This document shows, in pieces, positions 18,193 through 27,665 of a stretch of DNA of 64,000 nt. A program made the position numbers and the translations under genes. How positions within the stretch are numbered: position 1 is the first letter of the stretch; each line of letters opens with the position of its first letter. A model generated the notes under the pieces. The model ran no database searches. It was not told the origin of the DNA and saw nothing but the letters and a program-made list of their open reading frames with translations. This DNA is from an uncultured Peptostreptococcaceae bacterium (GTDB taxonomy: Bacteria; Bacillota; Clostridia; Peptostreptococcales; Peptostreptococcaceae), in assembly GCA_944383455.1 (NCBI GenBank), contig CALWPP010000005.1, forward strand, positions 60,480-124,479, written 5' to 3'.

Positions 18193-18999
18193 ATGAAGTT
18201 TAAAAGAACTGAAAGAATAGGTGCAATAGTAAAAATATTATCTGATAATCCGAATAAAATTTTTACTCTTAGTTACTTTACAAATAAATTTAATTCAGCA
18301 AAGTCTACAGTAAGTGAAGATTTATTAGTTGTAAAAAGTGTATTTGAAAAGTTAAAGCTTGGTAAAGTAACCACAATTGCAGGTGCAGCAGGAGGAGTAA
18401 AATATATACCAAAAGCGTCTGAAGAAGAAAATGATGAGTTTTTAAAAGATATATGTAAAAAAATGAATGATGAGAATAGAGTTTTACCAGGGGGATTTTT
18501 ATATTTAGTAGATATAATATATAATCCTTCAATAGCATCTAAAATAGGTAAAATAATGGCATCTAATATAGATTATTCTGAAGCAGACTATGTTGTAACT
18601 ATGGAAACTAAAGGTATACCGATGGCTTTAATGACTGCTAAAGCTATGAATTTACCACTTGTTATAATAAGAAAAGATATTAAAGTTTCAGAGGGATCAA
18701 CGATTAGTACTACTTATGTAAGTGGGGAAGGTTCAAAAATAAGGAGTATAAGTTTACCTAGAAAAGCAATTAAGCCAAATAGTAAAGTTATAATAATTGA
18801 TGATTTTATGAAAGGTGGAGGTACTATAAAAGGAATGATTGATCTTATGACAGAATTTGGTGCTGAAGTAGTTGGTACAGGTGTATTTATATCTACAAGT
18901 AAGCCAAAAGAAAAGTTAGTGGATAATTATGTATCATTAGTTGAGTTAGAAATTTTGGATAGAAAATCAACTTTACGACCAAATCTACTTAAAAAATAG
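18193..18999 (+). CDS. purR: Pur operon repressor PurR
   Basis: A 268-aa regulator with an N-terminal winged helix (residues ~1-75, including FTLSYFTNKFNSAKSTVSEDL) and a phosphoribosyltransferase-type domain whose PRPP loop is VIIIDDFMKGGGTIKGM. In Bacillus, PRPP releases PurR from purine operators. prs, which makes PRPP, lies downstream in this window. The RBS is AGGAGAA before the ATG. spoVG follows as in Bacillus (purR-yabJ-spoVG), but no yabJ is present here. Confidence 0.95.
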   Translation: MKFKRTERIGAIVKILSDNPNKIFTLSYFTNKFNSAKSTVSEDLLVVKSVFEKLKLGKVTTIAGAAGGVKYIPKASEEENDEFLKDICKKMNDENRVLPGGFLYLVDIIYNPSIASKIGKIMASNIDYSEADYVVTMETKGIPMALMTAKAMNLPLVIIRKDIKVSEGSTISTTYVSGEGSKIRSISLPRKAIKPNSKVIIIDDFMKGGGTIKGMIDLMTEFGAEVVGTGVFISTSKPKEKLVDNYVSLVELEILDRKSTLRPNLLKK

Positions 19000-19038
19000 T
19001 AAAAATTATATTTATTAAAAATTTTTGGAATTTTTAGA

Positions 19039-19064
19039 AGGATAATTATAAATATTATAGAAAT
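19039..19064 (+). promoter_or_regulatory. Candidate sigma-H promoter of spoVG
   Basis: AGGATAA (19039-19045) and TAGAAAT (19058-19064), 12 nt apart, approximate the sigma-H consensus (AGGAWWW-N12-RNNGAAT). Bacillus spoVG is a classic sigma-H target. The assignment rests on this similarity and position. Confidence 0.5.
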
Positions 19065-19123
19065 ATATATACATAAAATTTAAAAAGTTATATATAATTG
19101 TCAAAATAAAGGGGGACTAAAAG

Positions 19124-19402
19124 ATGAACATAACTGACGTTAGGGTAAGAAAATTAACAGATGAAGGAAAAATGAAGTGCATAGTTTCTATAACATTTGA
19201 TGACTTATTTGTTGTTCATGATATAAAAGTTATAGAAGGTCACAACGGACTTTTTATAGCTATGCCAAGTAGAAAAGTTGGAGAAGGAAGTTTTAGAGAT
19301 ATAGCTCATCCAATAAATGCTGAGATGAGACAAGTTTTAGAAGATGCTGTTTTAAAAGCATATCATGAAGCAATTGCACAACTTGAAGTTGCTGCTGAAT
19401 AG
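19124..19402 (+). CDS. spoVG: RNA/DNA-binding regulator SpoVG
   Basis: A 92-aa protein almost collinear with known Spo[41 protein letters not shown], then the [10 protein letters not shown] motif and FRDIAHPIN. SpoVG is a site-specific nucleic-acid-binding regulator, affecting septation and sporulation in Bacillus and virulence traits in other Firmicutes. The RBS GGGGGA is strong. A terminator at 19451 isolates it from glmU. Confidence 0.97.
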   Translation: MNITDVRVRKLTDEGKMKCIVSITFDDLFVVHDIKVIEGHNGLFIAMPSRKVGEGSFRDIAHPINAEMRQVLEDAVLKAYHEAIAQLEVAAE

Positions 19403-19450
19403 TTTGGATTATTAATTAAAAAACTAAGTGTTTAATATTAATATATAATT

Positions 19451-19476
19451 AAGAGTCGAAATCGACTCTTTTTTAT
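19451..19476 (+). terminator. Intrinsic terminator after spoVG
   Basis: Arms AAGAGTCGA and TCGACTCTT with a 2-nt centre, followed by T4 and a T-rich tail. Confidence 0.85.
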
Positions 19477-19619
19477 TTTCTAGTATTTTACTATTATAAA
19501 TAATCTATTTGTATATATACTTTTTATATAAAAAGTGTTATATTATAATTAACGTAAACAAACAATTAAAGTATTATATTAAATATTATTATAAAAAATG
19601 TGAAAATGGAGTGTAAGTT

Positions 19620-20993
19620 ATGAAATTCAAAGCTCTAATACTTGCAGCAGGCAAGGGAACGAGAATGAAGTCTAAATATCCTAAAGTTATACACAAGGTA
19701 TGTGGAAAAGAAATGATAAATCATATAATCTGTGCATCTAAAAATGCTGGAGTTGATGATATAATAACTATATTAGGTCATGAAGCAGAACTTGTAAAAG
19801 AAAAACTACCAAAAGATACTTTAATAGCTATGCAACAAGAACAATTAGGTACGGGTCATGCAGTTATGATGGCAAAGGAATACATATCTGATGAAGATAC
19901 TGTGTTAATTTTATGTGGAGATACACCGCTAATAAAAGAGGAAACTTTAAAGAATTTATTTGATTATCATAATAAAAATAATTATCATGTAACAGTTCTT
20001 ACGACTACTATTGAAAATCCAAATGGGTATGGAAGAATAATAAGAGATGAAAACTCTGATTTATTAAAAATAGTAGAACAAAAAGATGCAACTGAAGAAG
20101 AAAAATTAACTAAGGAAATAAATTCTGGAATTTATTGTTTTAATGGAAAATCTTTAAAAGAGTCATTAGATTTAATAGACAATAATAATGCTCAAAAAGA
20201 ATACTACTTAACAGATACCATTAAAATAATAAGAGAAAAAGGAAATAAAGTTGGTGCATATAATGGCTCTACGATAGAAGAACTTATGGGAGTAAACTCA
20301 AGAATAGAACTATCAAAAGCTGAGAATATAATGAAGCTTAGAATAAATGAGAGTCATATGATAAATGGTGTTACAATAATTGATACTAATTCAACTTATA
20401 TAGAAACTGATGTTATTATCGGAAATGATACAATAATTTATCCAAATGTAATGTTAAGAGGAAATACTCAAATAGGATGTGACTGTGTGATAGGTCAAAA
20501 TAGTAACATTTTAGATTCAAAAATAGGAAATAGTACAAGTATAGAAAGTTCAACTTTAGTAGAAAGTATTGTTGGTGAAAATACAAATATTGGACCTTAT
20601 GCATATTTAAGACCTAACTCTGATATAGGAAATAATGTAAAAATTGGAGACTTTGTTGAGGTTAAAAATGCAAAAATAGAAGATAATTCAAAAGCATCAC
20701 ATCTATCCTATATAGGAGATGCACATGTTGGAAAAGATGTAAATATAGGATGTGGAGTTGTTTTTGTAAATTATGACGGAAAAAATAAATATAAGTCAGT
20801 AGTTAAAAATGGAGCATTTATAGGCTCTAACTCTAATTTAGTAGCACCAGTGACTGTTGAAGAAAACGGATATGTAGCAACAGGTTCAACTATAACAAAA
20901 AATGTTCCAAATGGTGCACTTGCAGTGGCAAGAGAAAAACAAGTTGTAAAAGAAGATTGGGTTTATAGAAAAAGAATAAAAGATAAAAATTAA
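19620..20993 (+). CDS. glmU: Bifunctional GlcNAc-1-P uridyltransferase / GlcN-1-P acetyltransferase
   Basis: Makes UDP-GlcNAc for the cell wall. The N-terminal nucleotidyltransferase begins LILAAGKGTRMKSKYPKVIHKVCGKEM. The C-terminal half is a left-handed beta-helix of hexapeptide repeats (about residues 250-440) with the acetyltransferase motifs NYDGKNKYKSVV and GSNSNLVAPV. The total of 457 aa is normal. glmU-prs-pth-mfd order is as in Bacillus subtilis. Confidence 0.97.
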   Translation: MKFKALILAAGKGTRMKSKYPKVIHKVCGKEMINHIICASKNAGVDDIITILGHEAELVKEKLPKDTLIAMQQEQLGTGHAVMMAKEYISDEDTVLILCGDTPLIKEETLKNLFDYHNKNNYHVTVLTTTIENPNGYGRIIRDENSDLLKIVEQKDATEEEKLTKEINSGIYCFNGKSLKESLDLIDNNNAQKEYYLTDTIKIIREKGNKVGAYNGSTIEELMGVNSRIELSKAENIMKLRINESHMINGVTIIDTNSTYIETDVIIGNDTIIYPNVMLRGNTQIGCDCVIGQNSNILDSKIGNSTSIESSTLVESIVGENTNIGPYAYLRPNSDIGNNVKIGDFVEVKNAKIEDNSKASHLSYIGDAHVGKDVNIGCGVVFVNYDGKNKYKSVVKNGAFIGSNSNLVAPVTVEENGYVATGSTITKNVPNGALAVAREKQVVKEDWVYRKRIKDKN

Positions 20994-21068
20994 ATTTTTA
21001 GATATAATTTTTAGGGTAACCTAATTTATATATAACTTTTTAAATTTTTAGGAGGAACTATTTAACAA

Positions 21069-22019
21069 ATGAATACAAGTGGAAGCGAAATCAAAATAAT
21101 AGCAGGTAATGCATCTAAGGAATTAGCTCAAAAAATAGCTGATCATATAGGTATAAAAGTTTGTGACTGTGAAGTTGGGACTTTTAGTGATGGAGAAATA
21201 AGTGTTAATATATATGAGGTAGTAAGAGGGTGTGACATATTCTTAGTACAATCTACTAACTCTCCAGTAAATGATAACTTAATGGAGCTTTTAATAATGA
21301 TAGATGCGCTAAAAAGAGCATCTGCTGGAAGAATAACAGCTGTTATACCTTATTATGGATATGCAAGACAAGATAGAAAAGCAAAACCAAGAGATCCAAT
21401 TACAGCTAAATTAGTAGCTAATTTATTGACTGCAGCTGGTGCTGATAGAGTTCTTACAATGGATTTACATGCTGCACAAATACAAGGATACTTCGATATA
21501 CCACTAGATCATTTACAGGGAGGAAAACTACTTGCAGAGTATTTTGATTCAAAGAAATTAGAAGATATTGTAGTTGTATCTCCGGACTTAGGAAGTGTTA
21601 CAAGGTCTAGAAATTTTGCTAATGTATTAGAAGGAGATGTTCCACTTGCTATAATCGATAAAAGAAGACCAAAGGCTAATGTATCTGAAATAATGAATAT
21701 AATAGGTGATGTAAAAGGTAAAAATGTTATATTATTTGACGATATGATAGATACAGCAGGAACTATATGTAATGCTGCAAATGCTTTAAAAGAGTTTGGA
21801 GCAAAAAATGTTTATGCTTGCTGTACTCATGCAGTACTATCAGGTCAAGCAGTACAAAGAATACAAGATTCTGCAATATGTGAACTTGTTATTCTTGATA
21901 CAATAAAACTTCCAGAAGATAAGCATATAGATAAAATAAAAGTAATCTCAGCATCTGAATTATTTGCAGACGCAATAAAGAAGATTTTCTCTAATCAATC
22001 AGTAAGTATGTTATTCTAA
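21069..22019 (+). CDS. prs: Ribose-phosphate pyrophosphokinase
   Basis: Makes PRPP from ribose-5-phosphate and ATP. The 316-aa protein has [10 protein letters not shown], the flexible-loop [12 protein letters not shown], the catalytic-site [18 protein letters not shown] and the PRPP loop [13 protein letters not shown]. The RBS AGGAGGA is 13 nt before the ATG, slightly far. Its product is both substrate for pncB and inducer for PurR encoded in this window. Confidence 0.97.
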   Translation: MNTSGSEIKIIAGNASKELAQKIADHIGIKVCDCEVGTFSDGEISVNIYEVVRGCDIFLVQSTNSPVNDNLMELLIMIDALKRASAGRITAVIPYYGYARQDRKAKPRDPITAKLVANLLTAAGADRVLTMDLHAAQIQGYFDIPLDHLQGGKLLAEYFDSKKLEDIVVVSPDLGSVTRSRNFANVLEGDVPLAIIDKRRPKANVSEIMNIIGDVKGKNVILFDDMIDTAGTICNAANALKEFGAKNVYACCTHAVLSGQAVQRIQDSAICELVILDTIKLPEDKHIDKIKVISASELFADAIKKIFSNQSVSMLF

Positions 22020-22026
22020 TAATTAC

Positions 22027-22072
22027 TAAAAATATGGGAAGATATTTTATTATCCTCCTGTATTTTTTTATA
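22027..22072 (+). terminator. Probable terminator after prs
   Basis: Imperfect arms AAAAATATGGGAAGATA and TATCCTCCTGTATTTTT enclose a TTTTAT loop and end in T7. Confidence 0.6.
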
Positions 22073-22106
22073 TTCTAATAATGAAGTTAATAATCAAGGA
22101 GGCAAT

Positions 22107-22667
22107 ATGTACGTAGTAGTAGGGCTTGGAAATCCAGGAAAACAGTATGAAAAAACAAGACATAATATAGGTTTTGATGTTATAGATTTAATAGCTAGTA
22201 AAAATAATATATCAGTTACTAAAATAAAACATAAAGCATTAATTGGTGAGGGTAGAATAGGAAATGAGAAAGTTTTACTTGTAAAACCTCAAACTTATAT
22301 GAATTTAAGTGGGGAAACTTTAGTAGATATATATAATTATTATAAAATAGATTTAAAGGATATAATAGTTATATATGATGATATTGATTTGGATGTAGGA
22401 AAAATTAGAATAAGAAAAAAAGGTAGTGCAGGAACTCATAACGGTATGAAATCAATTATAAAATGCCTTGGTTTTAATGAATTTACAAGAATTAGGGTTG
22501 GTGTTTCAAAGCCACAAAATAATCAAGACTTAGCAGATTTTGTGCTATCAAAATTTAGAAAAGAAGAAGAAGAAAATGTAAATACTGGAATAGAAAAAGC
22601 ATACTTTTCAACTGAAGCTATAATAAAAGAAAGTGTCGACATAGCTATGAATAAGTATAATGGATAA
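22107..22667 (+). CDS. pth: Peptidyl-tRNA hydrolase
   Basis: Releases tRNA from prematurely ended peptidyl-tRNA. The 186-aa protein opens [27 protein letters not shown], with the catalytic histidine in RHNIG (residue 20), then [12 protein letters not shown] and the [27 protein letters not shown] motif. The RBS is AAGGAGG. mfd begins 14 nt after its stop. Confidence 0.97.
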   Translation: MYVVVGLGNPGKQYEKTRHNIGFDVIDLIASKNNISVTKIKHKALIGEGRIGNEKVLLVKPQTYMNLSGETLVDIYNYYKIDLKDIIVIYDDIDLDVGKIRIRKKGSAGTHNGMKSIIKCLGFNEFTRIRVGVSKPQNNQDLADFVLSKFRKEEEENVNTGIEKAYFSTEAIIKESVDIAMNKYNG

Positions 22668-22681
22668 AAGGAGGAGTTTTA

Positions 22682-25600
22682 GTGAAAAAAGTTCTTTTAT
22701 ATTCTTTAAAAAATTCAAAAGAGTACAATAAATTAGTTGAAAATATAAAAGAAGAAGGATCAATTTTAATAAATGGACTTTTACAATCACAAAAAAGTCA
22801 TATAGCATATTCTTTATTTAATGATACAAAAAAACAAATACTTTTTGTATGTGTAAATGAACTAGAAGCTAAAAAAGTTTATGAAGATTTAAAATTTTAC
22901 TTAGGAGATAATATTTATCACTTGGGTTGTGATGATATAAAGTTTTATCATTTAGATGCAAAAGATAGAAAAGAAGAAGTAAAAAGAATAAAAAATCTTA
23001 TTAAACTTGCTAAAAACGAAAAAATAATTACCGTAACATCAGTAAAAGCAATTCTTAAAAAATACATACCAAAAGAAGTATTATTAAATAACATAACAAA
23101 TTATAAAGTTGGTCAAATAATAGACCTTGATGAATTTACAAATAATTTAGTTAATCTTGGTTATGAAAGAGTTACAAAGGTTGAATGTTTTGGTCAATTT
23201 AGTATAAGAGGTGGAATAATTGATGTATTTTCACTAGAATATAATAATCCTATTCGTATGGAGCTTTTTGATGATGAAATTGATTCTATACGAACTTTTG
23301 ACGTTTTTTCTCAAAAATCAATACAAAAGATAGAAAACTTTTATATAACACCATCAAAAGAATTTATCTATCCACTTGATAGTAGTAATGCTGTTTCAAT
23401 AGTGAAAAGTGAAACTAAAAAAGATACAAGTGAAGATATATTAAGTTATATAGACAAGATAAATTCAAAAACTTATTTTGAAGGAATTGAAAACTATATA
23501 GACTACATATACAAAAACGAGAATAAAAGTATATTCACATATTTAAATGAAGACTCATTAGTGTTTTTTAGTGATATTACTCGTATAAAAGAAGCTTGTA
23601 AAAATTACTTAAATGAGTATAAAGAAAACTATAAATTAAACCTTGAAAGAGGATTAGCACTTAAAAGTCAGGGCAATCTAATTTATACTTATGAAGAACT
23701 AGACTTTTTAATAGGGGATAAAAAGTTAATATTAAACTCTTTGATACCAAAGCCTATAAACGATTTTAACATAAGAAATACTATAACTTTTGATGTTCGT
23801 GAAGTACAAGTATTTAATGGAAAAATAGATTTATTATCAGAAGAAATAAAAAGATTAAGACTTAAAGGATACAAGATAATACTAGGGACAAACACAATAG
23901 ATAGAGCTAATAAATTAAGTAAAGAGTTATTAGATTTAGATATAGAAAACTTTGTAAGTAATGATGGGAATTGTGAAATAAAAACTTCTCAAGTAGTAAT
24001 AACCCCAATTAGAATAAGTTCGGGATTTGAATATAAAGATATAAAACTTGTAGTTATAACTGATAATGAAATGATTGGAGTTCATAAGAGAGTTACAAAA
24101 TCAAAATCTAGTAAAAATAGAAAAGGTAAGAAAATAGACTCATTTTTAGAACTAAATGTTGGAGATTATGTAGTACACGAAAGTAGTGGTGTTGGAAGAT
24201 ACGTAGGAATTGAAGAGATAAATATTAAAAATGTAAAAAAAGATTATATGAAAATAGTTTACCAAGGTGGAGATAATTTATATGTTCCAATTGACCAGAT
24301 GGACAAGGTACAAAAATATATAGGTGTTGAAGAAGATAAAATAAAATTAAATAGGCTTGGAAGTAGTGATTGGGTAAAGTCAAAAAATAAGGTTAAAAGA
24401 GAAATAGAAGATATGACAAAAGACCTTATAGAACTTTATGCAAAAAGAGAAAAATTAAAAGGATTTAAATTTTCAAAAGATACTCATTGGCAAGAAGAAT
24501 TTGAATCTTTATTTCCATATCAAGAAACTGATGACCAACTAAAAGCCATAAAAGAAACAAAAGAAGATATGGAATCAAACAAAGTTATGGATAGGCTTGT
24601 TTGTGGGGATGTTGGTTATGGAAAGACAGAGGTTGCAATAAGAGCAGTTTTTAAATCTTGTATGGATAAAAAACAAGTTGCAGTTTTAGTTCCAACAACT
24701 ATTCTTGCACAACAGCACTATACAACTTTTAAGGAAAGACTATCGAGCTATGGACTACGTGTTGAAGTTTTAAGTAGATTTAAAACGCCAAAAGAACAAA
24801 AAACAATCATAGAAGATACAAAAAAAGGACTTGTTGATGTATTAATAGGTACTCATAGAATAGTATCAAAGGACATAATACTACCAAATCTAGGACTTGT
24901 TGTTATTGATGAGGAACAAAGATTTGGTGTTCGTCATAAAGAAAAATTAAAACAAATAAAATCAAATGTAGATGTTTTGACTTTATCTGCAACCCCAATT
25001 CCAAGAACACTTCATATGTCTTTAAGTGGAATAAGAGATATGAGTGTTATTGAAGAACCTCCACAAGAAAGACATCCTGTAATTACTTATGTAACAGAAG
25101 CAAAAGAAAGTATAATACAAGATGAAATTGAAAGAGAAATATCAAGAGGTGGACAAGTATTTTTTGTTTATAATAGAGTGGAAAGAATTGATGAAATGGC
25201 AAGTCTTATAAATAAGCTTGTTCCAGATGCTAGAGTTTGTGTTGCTCATGGGAGAATGAGCTCTAAGGACTTGGAAAATATAATACTTGGTTTTTTAAAT
25301 AAAGAATTTGATGTATTAGTTTGTACAACTATAATAGAAACTGGAATGGATATTTCAAATGCTAACACAATGATTATTTATGATGCTGATAAAATGGGTC
25401 TTTCTCAGCTTTATCAGTTAAGAGGAAGAGTAGGAAGAAGTACAAGGCAAGGATATGCTTATTTAATGTATGAAAAAGATAAAGTATTAAGTGAAGTTGC
25501 AGAGAAAAGATTAAAAGCTATAAAAGAGTTTACAGAATTTGGTTCTGGGTTTAAAGTTGCTATGAGAGATCTTGAAATAAGAGGAGCTGGAAATATTTTA

Positions 25601-26077
25601 GGCTCAAAACAACACGGTCATATGGCTATTATTGGATATGATTTATATGTTAAGATGCTAAATGAAGCCATAAAAAAGGTTAAGGGAGAGGAAATTGAAG
25701 AAAATATTGATGTTGAAATAGAATTAAATGTAAGTGCATATATTCCGAATACTTATATAGAGGATGAAGTTACAAAAATAGATATGTACAAAAAAATAGC
25801 ATCAATAGAAAATCTAAAAGATAGGCACGAAATAGAAGAAGAATTAGAAGATAGATTTTCAGATATACCAAAACCTGTTACAACACTTTTAAAAATAGCT
25901 TACATAAAAACGTTATGCAAAAATTTAAAAATAGAAAAAGTAACTCAATTAAAAAACGAAATAATACTATCACCACTTACAAGATATAAGACTAAAGAAA
26001 AAGTTGGATATAAGATAGTTGATGAACTTGAGGAGTTTTTAATTAATATAAATAAAAAAATATATAAAAAAGATTAG
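22682..26077 (+). CDS. mfd: Transcription-repair coupling factor Mfd
   Basis: A 1131-aa SF2 translocase that removes stalled RNA polymerase and recruits UvrA. It starts with GTG after AAAGGAGGAG. Domains in order: a UvrB-like N-terminal part; the RNA-polymerase-interacting CarD-like domain (LNVGDYVVHESSGVGRYVGIEEI, around residue 490); the helicase core with Walker A GDVGYGKTEVAIRA and DEEQRFGV; motif VI RGRVGRSTRQGYAYLMY; and the C-terminal TRCF/D7 domain. Length is normal. Confidence 0.98.
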   Translation: MKKVLLYSLKNSKEYNKLVENIKEEGSILINGLLQSQKSHIAYSLFNDTKKQILFVCVNELEAKKVYEDLKFYLGDNIYHLGCDDIKFYHLDAKDRKEEVKRIKNLIKLAKNEKIITVTSVKAILKKYIPKEVLLNNITNYKVGQIIDLDEFTNNLVNLGYERVTKVECFGQFSIRGGIIDVFSLEYNNPIRMELFDDEIDSIRTFDVFSQKSIQKIENFYITPSKEFIYPLDSSNAVSIVKSETKKDTSEDILSYIDKINSKTYFEGIENYIDYIYKNENKSIFTYLNEDSLVFFSDITRIKEACKNYLNEYKENYKLNLERGLALKSQGNLIYTYEELDFLIGDKKLILNSLIPKPINDFNIRNTITFDVREVQVFNGKIDLLSEEIKRLRLKGYKIILGTNTIDRANKLSKELLDLDIENFVSNDGNCEIKTSQVVITPIRISSGFEYKDIKLVVITDNEMIGVHKRVTKSKSSKNRKGKKIDSFLELNVGDYVVHESSGVGRYVGIEEINIKNVKKDYMKIVYQGGDNLYVPIDQMDKVQKYIGVEEDKIKLNRLGSSDWVKSKNKVKREIEDMTKDLIELYAKREKLKGFKFSKDTHWQEEFESLFPYQETDDQLKAIKETKEDMESNKVMDRLVCGDVGYGKTEVAIRAVFKSCMDKKQVAVLVPTTILAQQHYTTFKERLSSYGLRVEVLSRFKTPKEQKTIIEDTKKGLVDVLIGTHRIVSKDIILPNLGLVVIDEEQRFGVRHKEKLKQIKSNVDVLTLSATPIPRTLHMSLSGIRDMSVIEEPPQERHPVITYVTEAKESIIQDEIEREISRGGQVFFVYNRVERIDEMASLINKLVPDARVCVAHGRMSSKDLENIILGFLNKEFDVLVCTTIIETGMDISNANTMIIYDADKMGLSQLYQLRGRVGRSTRQGYAYLMYEKDKVLSEVAEKRLKAIKEFTEFGSGFKVAMRDLEIRGAGNILGSKQHGHMAIIGYDLYVKMLNEAIKKVKGEEIEENIDVEIELNVSAYIPNTYIEDEVTKIDMYKKIASIENLKDRHEIEEELEDRFSDIPKPVTTLLKIAYIKTLCKNLKIEKVTQLKNEIILSPLTRYKTKEKVGYKIVDELEEFLININKKIYKKD

Positions 26078-26088
26078 GAGGTGTGTTT

Positions 26089-26775
26089 TTGAAAAAATTA
26101 TTATTAATAATTTTTAGTCTTAGTATTTTTTTATCTGGTTGTAACAAAGAAATGTCTGAAAATAGTGTAGTAGCTACTGTAAATGGAAGTGATATACTTT
26201 TAAAAGATTATATAGATACTTTAAAACTATACAAGATAGATATCGAAAAAGAATACGGTGAATATATTTGGGATACAGAAGCCAAAGAAGGAGTAAATTA
26301 TAGAGATTATTTAAAAGATATTGTTATAAATCAAATGATAGATATGGAAATAGTATATCAAGATGCAAAGGAAAAAAACTTATTACCTACACAATCAGAA
26401 ATAGATGAATCAGTGGAAAAATTAAAAAATAGTATAGAAAATGACAAAGAGTATAAAGCTAAGCTAGAAGAAAATGAGATAGATGACAAATTCATACAAA
26501 AACAACAAGAAATTAATTTATCTTTAGATAAGTATAAAAAAGAGTTCGATAAAAATATTACTATATCTAATGAGGAAATAAAAAAGTACTATTATGAAAA
26601 TAAAGAGTTATTTATAAATGAAAATAATCCCGATGAAAAAATGTCTTTAGAAGAAATACTAAAAATAGTAAAAGAAAAAATAATAGAAGAAAAGTATTGG
26701 GAATTTATAGAAGATAAGAAGAAAAAATGTCAAATAAGTATAAATGATGATATAATAGAAAAAATAGTTTATTAA
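26089..26775 (+). CDS. SurA/PrsA-like lipoprotein lacking a PPIase domain
   Basis: A predicted lipoprotein of about 228 aa with lipobox LSGC (IFSLSIFLSGCN). Its helical SurA_N/PrsA-type chaperone region is seen in VATVNGSDILLKDYIDTLK and the following coiled-coil-like helices to about residue 165. It then jumps to the C-terminal helical region (SLEEILKIVKEKIIEEKYWEFI), and the parvulin rotamase domain between them is missing. The position after mfd is common for this gene in clostridia. I prefer the TTG at 26089: AGGAGGTG (26076-26083) overlaps the GTG at 26083 but is well spaced for the TTG. Confidence 0.85.
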   Translation: MKKLLLIIFSLSIFLSGCNKEMSENSVVATVNGSDILLKDYIDTLKLYKIDIEKEYGEYIWDTEAKEGVNYRDYLKDIVINQMIDMEIVYQDAKEKNLLPTQSEIDESVEKLKNSIENDKEYKAKLEENEIDDKFIQKQQEINLSLDKYKKEFDKNITISNEEIKKYYYENKELFINENNPDEKMSLEEILKIVKEKIIEEKYWEFIEDKKKKCQISINDDIIEKIVY

Positions 26776-26857
26776 TGATATTGTAAAATATAACTTTTTT
26801 GTATATTTTTTTTATTAATGGTAAAAATAACTCTAAAATTACCAAGGGAGGACAAAA

Positions 26858-27394
26858 ATGAGAGCAACAGGTATTGTTAGAAGGATAGATGACTTAGGAA
26901 GGGTAGTTATTCCTAAGGAGATAAGAAAAACTTTGAGAATAAGAGAAGGAGATCCTTTAGAAATATTTACTGCAAGAGATGGAGAAATTATACTTAAAAA
27001 ATATTCTCCAATAGGAGAGCTAGATAAATTTGCACAAGAATATGCAGAAACATTAGGTGAATTATTAGGATTTGGTATTATTATAACAGATTTAGACTCT
27101 ATAATAGCTACATCAAAAGTATCAAAAAGTAATTACAAAGATAAGCCTATAAGCGTAGAATTAGAAAGATACATAGAATCAAGAGATATAAAAGGGTCAA
27201 AAGATTCTAAATTAGTTCCCATACATAAAGAAGATTCTATGGAATATAATCATCAAATAATAGTACCTATAGTAAGTTTATCTGGAGATTGCATAGGATG
27301 TATTATTATGATTTCAAGTGAAGAAGAATTAACAGAAAAAGAAGAAAGTATACTAAAGGTAGGAGCTAACTTTTTAGGAAAACAAGCTCAATAA
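26858..27394 (+). CDS. spoVT: Stage V sporulation transcriptional regulator SpoVT
   Basis: A 178-aa AbrB-family regulator. The N-terminal swapped-hairpin DNA-binding domain (MRATGIVRRIDDLGRVVIPKEIRKTLRIREGDPLEIF) is nearly invariant, and a GAF-like domain follows (about residues 55-175). In Bacillus it tunes sigma-G genes in the forespore. The RBS is AGGGAGG. A clear terminator follows, after which the conserved spoVT-yabM order is interrupted. Confidence 0.97.
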   Translation: MRATGIVRRIDDLGRVVIPKEIRKTLRIREGDPLEIFTARDGEIILKKYSPIGELDKFAQEYAETLGELLGFGIIITDLDSIIATSKVSKSNYKDKPISVELERYIESRDIKGSKDSKLVPIHKEDSMEYNHQIIVPIVSLSGDCIGCIIMISSEEELTEKEESILKVGANFLGKQAQ

Positions 27395-27421
27395 AAAGGC
27401 ATAGTATTATGCCTTTTTTTT
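27393..27421 (+). terminator. Intrinsic terminator after spoVT
   Basis: Arms AAAAGGCATA and TATGCCTTTT with a 4-nt loop and a run of eight or more T. Confidence 0.9.
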
Positions 27422-27665
27422 ATTTCGTAAGTTTTAATTTTATTTATTTTAATACATAAATTCTATTACTAATTTATTTTAATTTAAATCTACATTTAAA
27501 ATATAATATTTATATTTATTAATCTTTGCACAGATTTTGATTTATAAATATTTATGTTGATAAAATAAATATTGTTTAAATATGTAGATAATCATGATAA
27601 AATATAAAGATACTTTATAAAAAATAAATATATATTATAAAAATAAATTAGGAGGGAGTTTCTTT

